Shown here in pieces: positions 24,533-34,267 of a DNA stretch of 64,000 nt. Below the pieces are notes generated by a model, which worked only from the letters and a program-made list of their open reading frames with translations, was not told the DNA's origin and searched no databases. The stretch's first letter is position 1, and each line of letters starts with the position of its first letter. The stretch comes from Botryotinia globosa (lineage: Eukaryota > Ascomycota > Leotiomycetes > Helotiales > Sclerotiniaceae). The position numbers and the translations under genes are program-made. The DNA lies in NCBI GenBank assembly GCA_014898425.1, contig RCSZ01000005.1, forward strand, positions 1,514,501-1,578,500, read 5' to 3'.

Positions 24533-25688
24533 CTAATTCTTTCTCCCATCCTTACAATTAACATGCACGACTTTGTGTTTCGGAGATGAATTTCCTCCTT
24601 CAATAACTACAGCTGTAAGCTTGCCGCCTTTCAAACACCCCGTGTCCAGACCCATGCTGTATTTCTCTAATTGGAGACCTCGCTTGGAGTCGTGACCGTA
24701 AATGACTGTAGTGCGTTCTTTCTTTGGTAGTTTCTTCTGATGCTTATTCCAGGCCTATTGATATTGTGGTTAGACAAAATCGGAGAGAATTGCATGGTGG
24801 AATGTGAGTAGCTCTTACCTTGTTCCAATGTTTCCCATCTCTTTCGTCGCTAGGTACCCCGTCAATCAGAGTCCGCATATTCATCACCATAGATGGATCC
24901 TGTTTTTCCAACTCGACCCCGGGAGCCAGCCCCGCATGAACAACCACCACCTGCTCCATTCCATCCAAATGTCCTACTCTCAGAATTACAGGGCATTTCT
25001 TCAACCACTTGATTCTCTTCTCCCCCAGCGCCCTCACCAACGCTCGATCCTTGTAATCTCCATGATTGAAACTAACCTCCTCCAGCCCATCAACTGCTTT
25101 CTCCGGATCTTCACTTGGGCCAGGTGCATCCATCTCAATCTCCTTATGCTGTGCTATCATATCGGCATGAGCGAGAATAATCCTATCCTCATGGTTTCCC
25201 CTCACGGCAGAAGCTCCGATTTTCATGGCAAGATCGACGACGCCTGGAGAATCGGGTCCTTTGGATATCATATCGCCAGCTAATATCAAATGGTCGTGTT
25301 TCTCGTCGAAGTTTACTTTGTCGAGTAAACTCACCAACGCATCTTTCATTCCATGCACATCGCCCACTATGATTAGGCGATTTGGTTTCCTGTGTTTGCC
25401 GGTCTGCGGTAGGTAATCTGAAGGCAGATTCATGAGGTGTATCATATTTGTAAAAGCAGGTTGCGCATTCAATCCATATTCGTGATGTATAATCTCTCCA
25501 CTCTCCTCGTCCATTATTAAATTGGCATTAGATATAGAGCTTTGGCGGAAGTAAAGTGTATATGGGATCCAAGTGAATGTGAAGGCGATTAGGAGATAAA
25601 TAATTATATTTCTTTTCGAGCGCGCATTTTTCTTCTGGGGCCGCATCTCCAATGAAGGACCAGTGGCGTGGACAGGTAGTGACGGCAT
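24533..25688 (-). CDS. Ppn2-like vacuolar metallophosphatase (endopolyphosphatase family)
   Basis: Two exons (25688-24819, 24754-24533) encode 363 residues. The calcineurin-like phosphoesterase motifs are complete: GDVHG (109-113), GDMISKGPDS (138-147), GNHED (164-168), then VVHAGLAPG and GHDS with the metal-binding histidines. A hydrophobic segment at about 27-46 (NIIIYLLIAFTFTWIPYTLY), preceded by basic residues, looks like a signal anchor, so the catalytic domain should face a lumen. This matches yeast Ppn2, a vacuolar metal-dependent endopolyphosphatase. Bis(5'-nucleosyl)-tetraphosphatase-like activity is the alternative. An in-frame extension upstream of 25688 has no ATG. The intron is 64 nt (GTAAGA…AATAG). 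Confidence 0.85.
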
Positions 25689-27257
25689 TCGTAAGGATGT
25701 GCTGTGGTTGCTGGTGTGGTTACATATGACGTCCACAACACAGGTTGAATATGCAACGGAAGAATAGAAGTTCTGCTTTGTTACTTTCAATCTTCTTTCA
25801 AATAGATGGGCATGGATCAGCAAACGGCCTGTTGATTAAGATGGAGTTTGAGGCGTTTCCCCTTCCAAAAACTCACTATCACCTCTTTCGTTCTGATAAT
25901 TCTCAATGTCAATCAAAGTGCATTCATATCAGATCATATTATATTGGTGAAGGACGAAGAAGATGAAGAAGCTGACGAGATGAGGATATACTTGGCTTGC
26001 TTCGCCAATACGGCAAAACGGCAAAACGGCATCCCTATTCATGAAGACACCTTGATGTCTCATTATTCCTTCATATACTGTACCTGGTGATTCAAGCGGT
26101 CATGTCTTTTTTCTCCGGCTCGGTACCGAATTTGATACGTGCAATGCACAGTGAAGATGGGGCACATGATGCAGGTTGACGTAATAACCCGCCATTGCGA
26201 ATTTCGAACTTCACATCAAAACGTTTCTAGTGTCACGATACGCGTTGCGTACACCGGAACGTGTAGGACAACAATAGCACATTGATTAATTACATTACAC
26301 AATGGTACTGATTTCATGTGACATAGGAGACGAGTTGCCCGAGTACAATTTCTTGGAATTGAAGAAGACGATAAATATATATTATCTGATTCTTTCAACG
26401 GATGGAGTTGTGATTTCATCTGCGAACAAGGGTTTAGAAGTTGATCAGCATAATGAGGATGATGAGCATGATAAAGTCCCCGAGGGTTGTACTGAAACAC
26501 GCTTCTTGACTTTGATTGATAGACAGCTATAATACTGTGTTAAACTCCGGGAAATAGTAGTATCGGTCGAAGTTCGCTTAAGATGTCAAACCTCCCCTGA
26601 TTACAGTAGTGGTATAAGGGTTAGAGGTCGAAAGTATATATTTCCAAGTCTGTTATTGTGCTTAAGTTTCAGCAGCTGTACCCAGGTCGGGCTTTTCCAA
26701 GTGTGCCATTTCCATTTAGCTTTTATGGATGGTTCAAGAGGCCAGAACAAGGTTAAGCATCTAGATGTCGACGATGTCCCATCTCCAGTCAGCTCTCAAA
26801 AATACTTTGAATATCTGTATATGGATTGGGTATCTAGTACATTGAGAGTGTGCCACTCCCAATCGAATCTTGTGGGTACTCTGATTGTCTGCCTAGGGGT
26901 TGTACATTCAAGTCGGGGTCAACGCAGTTTCCGAGTGGAACTCGTGTAGATTATACTTAGGGACTTTGTTGTACGAAAATGATGCCGGTGCGTTTTAGGG
27001 TCACTGGGTTCGAATTCATAAATTAAACTTGAGATTGAGCGACTATCCTAGTCATGGCTATCTAAATCAATCAAAAAGTATTGATTGTGCAAAATCAGAA
27101 GGTATATCGATCTCTTGACAAACTCTCTATAACACGTTCGTTTTGAGAAATCATTATTATCAAAAGCTCAAAACATACTAGCAAACAAATGGTTGAACTC
27201 CCGCCACGCTAATCCAGAATGATCGCAACAACACGAAGAAGATCTCGAAACAGCGTT
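25689..27257. other. Intergenic region between PPN2-like and BTB-like genes
   Basis: About 1.6 kb. It includes the PPN2-like promoter and the 3' side of the BTB-like gene. A short ACGGCAAA repeat lies near 26012-26030. Open frames at 26302-26532 and 26656-26949 have no recognisable domains. A GGTTCGAATTC box-B-like string at about 27005 has no paired T-stem, so it is not a tRNA. Confidence 0.55.
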
Positions 27258-28887
27258 TTATGCTTCATCGATATACCCGCCCTCGTCAACGTCGTCTTCT
27301 TCTCTTGAACTGTCGTCATCGTTGTGTTGTTGCTCGCCTTCCTCTTCGCTATCTTCTCCTTCATCTCTAGTTTTAGCAGCTTTGCCAGTTCTAGTCTTCT
27401 TGCCTGGCAATTTCTCTGAACTAGGACCGCCACCCTGGTTCATAATTCCCCTTGCAGATCGCTCTGGACTAGCAGAGCCGTCACTAGCAACACCATCTTT
27501 GACTTGTCCTGGGATAGAACTTGCACCCAAGCCGGGGTTGGCAATCCAAGGCAGCTCTTCCTCCAAGACGCTGGTGCAAGTTAGGTACCTCAACGGCTTG
27601 CTTCTCACAGTCGTACGAAGCTGAAGGTGATCTTCCAAAAGATCGGCGATGATAACACGATGGTCATCCTTGATAACCTCAACAGCGTCCGCGAGACACT
27701 GCTTTCCTTTGGTCGACATGGCAAAAAGTTGATGGAACTCATCTGCGGCGTGTTTGTCGATATAATCGCAGCGAAAGACAGTACGATAAAACTCCACGCC
27801 ACCATCTTCGTGACGATGATGTCTGTTCGCCATAATAGAAGACTGGAAGAATTGACGACACATTGTTAGAGCCTGCCAGTAGTAGATGTCGGATCCATAA
27901 TCGGCGCGACCTGGGATCTTATCGGGAGTCTCTCTCCGAATTAGACGTTGCGGATAGTATTGCAAGAGCCTCCTCTCTACGTCGATCTTCTTATCTCTAA
28001 GCTCACGACACTTACGTTCCGCAACTTGAAGGCATATTTTTCCGTACTCAATGCTGTTAAAACTGCTTCTGTTGATGAGACCCGGAAGCTCGAGACCACC
28101 CGCGATGTGAATGATGGATTCGCGAAAGATAATCGCCGACTGTAGACGAACAGCAACATCAGACCATGCCTCAGGAGCCTTTGCGACGTGGACCCAGAGC
28201 TTCTGGTTGATTCGCAGAAGATAACTCTCAACATATGTGCGAACACTGGGCAAGCTTCCTATGAAGGCGGCGGCTTGTAAGATCGAAACGCAATCGGTGA
28301 TGTATAGATTTGCACCACCGTCATCAATATCGTCTGTGAGATTGGGAGGCATGCTGTACAACATTCTGAAAAGGTTGTCATAGGTTCTTTCGAAAGACAC
28401 CTCGCCAATGCCATTATAAGCACCGGCACTGTGCAAAGTAAGCTTTCCTTTCTTTTTTTCTGGCTGTATTAAAATTCAAGTTAGCAATTGTTTGATTTCG
28501 CTGTGGACATTAAAGACTTGTAAAAGTACAGATCCGTTCTGGACTTTGAGGACGTATAGTTGTCTGAAAGTGTTTTGTGACATGCGTGACCACAATGCCA
28601 CGCTTTGTTAAGGCTAGTACAGGAAGCTTGAAACTTACAACGCAAACAAAATCTCTGAATCGATGGTCATCAAAGGCGCCAAATGGTATCATCTCAATCC
28701 ACCATCTAATGGTGTGTGCTTCAGCGCGCATAGTCTTGGTGATGTTTCTTGGTGCAACGTTTTTGAGAAGGGCGCCGATCTTTGGCGCATAGTTGACCAA
28801 TTGCCACGAATGAAGTTTCCAGTTTTTTCCTGTGGGTGACATGATGAGAACGTCTCCATCAGGAGGAAAAGGGTTCTGTGCCGACAT
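27258..28887 (-). CDS. BTB/POZ-like fungal protein of unknown function
   Basis: Two exons (28887-28639, 28463-27258) give 484 residues. The N-terminus (GDVLIMSPTGKNWKLHSWQL) has the D-V…LHSWxL form of a BTB domain strand, and YDNLFRMLYS with DCVSILQAAAFIGSLPSVRTYVESYL resembles the BTB C-terminal helices. The middle is helical and conserved-looking; the last 90 residues are low complexity and very acidic (GEDSEEEGEQQHNDDD). BTB proteins often serve as adaptors, for example to Cullin-3; no partner motif is visible here. The intron is 175 nt, long for this window. It starts GTAAGT and ends AATACAG; a small unrecognised exon inside it is possible but no in-frame one was found. Confidence 0.7.
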
Positions 28888-30540
28888 GTTGTGCTAGGTA
28901 GACAGCGGTATGATGAAGGTTGACAAAGGTTGGTAAAGGTTGATGATGTTATTGAGAGGGGCAAGGACAGAGAGAATCTATTATTGTATTGTATAAGGAG
29001 ATATGATACAAGGAGCAAAAGAAGGAAGCAATTAAGGTGGTAAGTAGTAGATGGTAAGTTGTGAAATAGAGTAAGTCTGAATTCCCCTCTGAAACGAGAA
29101 TATTTAAAGTACAATAGAGTGGGAAATTACAAATATTATTAAGTGTGGTCGGAGCCGAGATTGAGAATTAAAAAAATGTAAATATCTGTTGCTTCAGACA
29201 GTTATTAGATAGAAGATGATTCACTCGGGAAGATACAGTAGTCATGAGCTGTAGTTATGGTATCGGCTGAGTACTTTCGGGTGATGTACGAGGTATTATT
29301 CAATATTCCTCTTTGTGGTTCAAATATAATCAATTCAGAGGATAAAGATTTGGACCAATATCATGTGTTTTGCTTGGTCGTCTATCTGAAAAGGCTTCAA
29401 TTGGGAAGGTCAGTTGAAAGGTTGAGTTGAAATCTTGGATTCATCCCTTTCTGTCTGTCTGTTTTACAATGGCTTGAGTTACTTATATTGGTTTCCATCT
29501 GTGATTTTTGGCTCGAACGTAAGGGGGAATCGAGAACTCTTATCCAAAGTCAACCAAGGGCATAGAAAGTCATAAGAAGTCACTACAAGTCCATCAATGT
29601 CCTAAGCGATATGGATTTAGCTTTGGATACGGGTTCGAGGCCTACGGTAGAAAGTCAAACACAGGTCAAGAATGATCAACATAGGAATTATACAGAACTG
29701 CGTTGTGGATGAAAAAGCAAATTCCCACAAGGCGATATGGGAAATTCTCCGATTTACCATAGCACAAATCATTCCCTGCCCTACCTATCCAGGAGCCAGG
29801 TATATCTTCCCCGGAAAAAGCAATTGATAAGACGATGATAACAACATTATATCGTAATTAGTCGTACATAACCTTGGAAGCTCTTATTTCCTTTTTTAAA
29901 AACTCATCTAGGTAAGCAGTGAGCACACACCGGCGCTATGAGTAAAATATACAACGCTACCTATAACACGATGTTTACTTTTTACCCCAAAAATGTTTGT
30001 TTTTTGGTTGCGGCCAACGGGAGTCAATCACTGTACGTATTACAGTTGCAACTGCAACTGCAACTGCAATGATTTTGATAAAAACCATTCAGTAGGTAGG
30101 TTACCTACCTACCTACCTACCTTCCTTCTCTTCGTATCCGACTCCTACCACCAAAGCGCCTCTCTCCCTACCCCCATCCCCCCATTCTCTTCCCTCCTCT
30201 CTTTCCCTCTCCTTTTGGTCGCGCAAGGCAATGAAACCTACTTGAGTCATTGTGACTTCCTGCCGTATTGACCAAGAATAACAACATAGGTAGGTAGGCA
30301 AGTAGGTAGCCTCCAAATAGGTAATGTGAATGAGAATGATTAAAGGGCTCAAGTGACGAGGTCAGACCACCATTCTTCTTATCCACATCCGCCTCCGTTC
30401 TCTCATACGTTCTGTTCTCTATTGAGATCAACCTACTATATCTATTAACTCTTATTGCTTCCCTTTATCACATCCTTTCTGCGTGTCGTATTTCTGTCAT
30501 TCTTCTTGTTTTGCTATTCGCGCTATGAGAAATCGCACCT
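28888..30540. promoter_or_regulatory. Divergent intergenic region, BTB-like gene and heme-oxygenase-like gene
   Basis: 1.65 kb head to head. The right part has CAACTG repeats (30045-30068), a TACC array and CT-rich leader sequence before the next gene. No other gene was recognised. Confidence 0.5.
30092..30122. repeat. TACC tetranucleotide array with adjoining palindrome
   Basis: About five TACC units at 30102-30122 are preceded by GTAGGTAGG, so the junction forms a perfect short hairpin. The complementary GGTA motif recurs at about 30288-30309, about 180 bp downstream. Confidence 0.85.
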
Positions 30541-31995
30541 ATGGCTGACTCTAATATTGTCAACTCTAACCCTCCGCCTCAAGCTCCCCCACCAGATCAG
30601 CATTCCTTATCCGATCAAAGTGAGAAGAAAAAAAAGACTCCATCGCCCACTTTAGTAGATCACGGCTAACAGCTTTTAGTCAATATTGCAACAAGAGCTG
30701 TTCATTCTCAGCTCAACAAATTAATTCTCCTTCGTTTACCTCTCGCTCTCCCTCCATACACTACGAATCCGTCCATCTATGTCTCGGGCATCCTTCACAT
30801 TGCGCCAATCTACATTACATTCGAATCGCTATGGCAAACCATTATAGATGCTCCCTGCCTTCCACTATCTCTCAACGATGAACAAACAAAATCTGACGGC
30901 CCCGGCAGTAGATCGAACTCTGTGGACTCTCAGTCGAAAGTCTGCTCAAGAACTCAGTCTCTACTGTCACACCTCCTTCTTCCTGGTCTCTTGCGATCCG
31001 GGCGCCTTCAAGCCGATATTCGCACTTTGACTGGAACCCCTGATCATAAGATTGAAGAGCAACTGAAGGCAGTTTCGAATGATGGACGGCTAGCAGAGTT
31101 TATTGCACACACAAAGAAATCCGTCCAAACAAACCCACATGTATTGTTAGCATATGCATGGGTACTATATATGGCCTTGTTCTCGGGCGGTCGATATCTT
31201 CGAGCTTCCCTCAAATCGGCGGGTGGCTTGGAAGACTTTTGGGAGAGAGACCCCTCTCCCGTGCGCCCCTATGGGGCTACCAGACCTTCAGGGCCCGCCA
31301 AGTCTCCTAGCAAAGTGCATTCGGAACAGGAATTGCGTCCCTCTGCTCGTCGACTTTCGCGTTCCGAGTGCAGTCGGATGATGAAGAAACAAGGTCTCCA
31401 GTTCTTTGATTTTGTCGGGGACGAGGATGGCGAAGATATCAAGCGCGAGTTCAAAGGGCGAATAGCAGAAGCCGAAGTCCTCCTAACAGATGGCGAAAAG
31501 GCCGACATTATCAAAGAAGCGCAAGCAATATTCTCATTCATGGTTATGATGGTTTCTGAGCTAGATTCAATATGTGGAACTACAGAAGAACATTTGGAGG
31601 CAGTGAAAGCCTCAGCCTCCACAAGATTACATCGGGAACATAAACCTCTGAACATGGCGCGGGGCAGTATTGATCTCACACAGGAACGCCTTTCAAAAAT
31701 GAGAGAAGAGAGGAGTTCTCCGGAAGAAGAACGATTGGAAAGAAACCCAAGTCTCTATGCATCATTTGTTAAAGCTCCCATGGCTAAATTGGTGAGATTT
31801 AAAGATGATTTTCCTGGTACAGGGAGACCTCCGGCAAGAAAGCATTCCATGATGTCTCCCTCCACACAGAGTGGAATCTCAGAAGAAGAGAATGGTATAA
31901 CTTCGGGGACAGGCCTATTTGTCGGACTCTTAACATTTGGAGGACCGTTAGTGGCATTGACAGCAGCATTTGCAGCTTGGTATTATGTTGTGTAA
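30541..31995 (+). CDS. Heme-oxygenase-like tail-anchored protein
   Basis: Two exons (30541-30619, 30680-31995) encode 464 residues. The 60-nt intron (GTGAGA, CTAAC branch, TTTTAG) removes an in-frame TAA and joins DQ-INIATRAVHSQLN. The IATRAVHSQL segment matches the proximal heme-ligand helix of heme oxygenases; His35 would be the ligand. SIYVSGILHIAPIYITFESLW follows. Later helices (GRLAEFIAHTKKSV, PHVLLAYAWVLYMALFSGGRYLRA, then ADIIKEAQAIFSFMVMMVSEL) fit the all-helical fold with the distal GGRY-type glycines. Long low-complexity inserts and a C-terminal hydrophobic helix (LFVGLLTFGGPLVALTAAFA) suggest a tail anchor, as in yeast Hmx1. True heme degradation versus another role is unproven. 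Confidence 0.83.
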
Positions 31996-32422
31996 TAGAT
32001 CCTTTTTTTTGGATAGAAATTGGATTGTTTGGGATGTGTTTACGACGTTATGAAAGAGGTACGAGCTTTCGCGGGTGCGTTTGGCTTAGAGCCGTAAGCT
32101 GAACGAGGGCACAATGGCTATGGTCATGACTAGATGGCTTTTTTTTCTGCACATAGGTACTTAGTACACTCTTTCAGGATAGTTACAATTTGATACCCCT
32201 ATTGATCGTTTTCATCACTCGCTCTGTTCACGCACCACTTTCTCTGCATGTATACCCTAACTTTGACGAAAAGCTTGAATCTATTTCTAATCAAGCTTTG
32301 CTATACTTTACTTTTTCGCTTCGTCCTGTAAACTGACACTTCGAACAAAATTACACAAAGGCCAAAAGCTTCCCCCGAAATCCATGTCGTACCTATGATG
32401 TGATTGTTAGCCAAGTCTCTCT
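31996..32422. other. Convergent 3'-3' intergenic region
   Basis: About 430 bp between convergent genes; if the alternative JMJD7-like terminal frame is used it shrinks to 305 bp. Nothing recognised apart from likely 3' untranslated sequence. Confidence 0.5.
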
Positions 32423-33711
32423 TTACATTGGCTGGTGTAGATATTGATGGCGATCTGTATCTAATAGGCTTGACCTCGATCGAAATTTCCAGCGTGATAT
32501 GCCAACATCCCGTAGACAAACTTGGCACTTGCTCTTCCACCTAGCAAAATACCAGAATGAAAGAGTAGACCATGTCAAAATAACACAATACATACCAGTA
32601 GTTAGCAGCAACACAAATTCCATCCTCGCCACAACTTTGTCCTACTTTGTGATACCACAATGCTGGTAAGTACAGCATATCTCCCTTCTCCAAAGTCACA
32701 TGCATTGGCTGAGCTAGATGTGAGTATTTGGTAGGGTTTCTGGATGGTACATCTGGATCCCAGGTCGCGATGGGCACTTCCGCTGAAGGTGAGTCTGGTT
32801 TGATGGTGAGGGTGGCGGGGTCGGACGTAGAACGGACGTAGGAAGTGGAGGGAAGAGGCACTTCATTGATGCAGGGGTGAAAGAGAGGCGGAAGTAGAGT
32901 AAAATGTTTTTGTCCGAGAATCTGGACGTAGATGTTTTGGTAAGGGTCTTTGTGGAGAGAGGTGATGGAGTGCGAATTTCCTATCCACTAAATCATGTGT
33001 AAGATATGGTTCTTGGGTAAAGAGGGTGGGCGGTACCAACGAGATTAATGGCATCGGGATCTTGTTGGAGTGCTATCCTGGCGAAGGATATGTCCTGTTC
33101 GACATCAGAGAACAATGAATAATATTCATTGCGAAGGTTGTCATTTTCTATTTCGTGTTAGACCAATGAATAGTACCAATGAATAGTAGCTTTATGCTGG
33201 ATATGATATCTTACGTGTTTGAGCATATCTCACTTCTTCCTCGTTTCTCTCACGCAATTCTTGTTTCGAGACAAAGTCGACGAATTCCGGAAAAGATTGA
33301 GGTTCTTCCCAAGGCTTTACAAAAACCAAATCCCCGTCATCATTGAGGGTAGGAGAGTCGGCATTTCCATGGGGAGTCACTGCTACGTTCACTTCATGTG
33401 ACGAGAGTGTGGATCTGAGATAAGATAGTGACCAAGTAGATATTGCTTTCCACTGGAGCCATAAGCATTAACATATAAAACGCGCATACCTTAAGATTTC
33501 CGGAGCAAGTGTAGCATGGGGTCAAAAGGGGAATAGAGGGAGTGCTTACATCCGAAGCAAAGCCTCGTACTATGAATGGCCGATTCAAGGCAACGAAGCG
33601 CATAAATTCGAGGGCTGAAGGTGCCTCATCCAAAATAGTTATTGTGGATGAGTTGAGCTCGTTGTATGTAGTCAACAAGTCCGTTATTGGATCTGATGAA
33701 AGGGCATCCAT
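32423..33711 (-). CDS. JMJD7-like JmjC-domain hydroxylase
   Basis: Proposed exons: 33711-33550, 33452-33215, 33147-33041, 32987-32596, 32540-32423; about 338 residues. The start (MDALSSDPITDLLTTYNELNS) and FMRFVALNRPFIVRGFA match JMJD7 proteins, which are 2-oxoglutarate/Fe(II) (3S)-lysyl hydroxylases. The iron ligands are visible: His181 and Asp183 in SLHKDPYQN, and His282 in PALWYHKVG; AINLWIGNSHS and AANYW are also typical. The third intron needs the weak donor CTC|GTTGGT to keep the frame. The last exon is uncertain: after NYW the family usually continues YDM, but here two spliced frames (ends 32423 or 32301) and a read-through (end 32541) are all open. Internal exons are firmer than the C-terminus. 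Confidence 0.82.
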
Positions 33712-34267
33712 CTCTGGATCTCAAGATGATATTGTTAGTTGTCCGAAGAGTAAAAGGTTGATGTTGCCAAATTTGGTCTCGTGGGTTTGAGGAGTGAAAG
33801 ATTTTGATGTGGAGAAAATTTGCCAGTAAAGCATCATAGCAATAAATCTCATATCATCGCCAATAACTCCAAAGCTTTTTACTCTGACATGATACTTCCA
33901 GGTCGATTGGTTTGAAGGCATTAGAAAAATTTACAGGCCAGGAGATGAGCAGTGAAGGACTCCTTGGCATCGAGAGCAGATCCAGATCATAAAGGCATTC
34001 ATAATTGGTGAAAGTTGATCTACCTATAAACTCCTATGAATAATACTCTTTACCATTAAAAACTCATGTGCTACAGTAAATATCTAATCGCCTAATGCGT
34101 CGTGAGTGAGTTATGATGACCCTTGGGGTATACCTGTTACGCCGAACAAACAATGGAACTCGTGCTCCTCGAAATTGACTCGTAGGCACGAATCTTTCAC
34201 AAAATTGAGACCATGCCGAAAGAAATACTCTTTTCGCTCTGGAGAACACTGGTTCATGGCCAATATT
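33712..34267. other. Intergenic region between JMJD7-like and CDT2-like genes
   Basis: 556 bp between two minus-strand genes: the JMJD7-like promoter and the CDT2-like 3' end. A 66-codon frame at 33721-33921 shows no features. Nothing else seen. Confidence 0.55.

Noticed and set aside
26990..27030. tRNA-like box B (GGTTCGAATTC)
   Set aside because: The five bases on either side cannot form a T-stem, and no box A or acceptor stem was found.
30655..30669. In-frame stop suggesting a broken heme-oxygenase-like gene
   Set aside because: A 60-nt intron with good donor, branch and acceptor removes it and restores the conserved INIATR segment.
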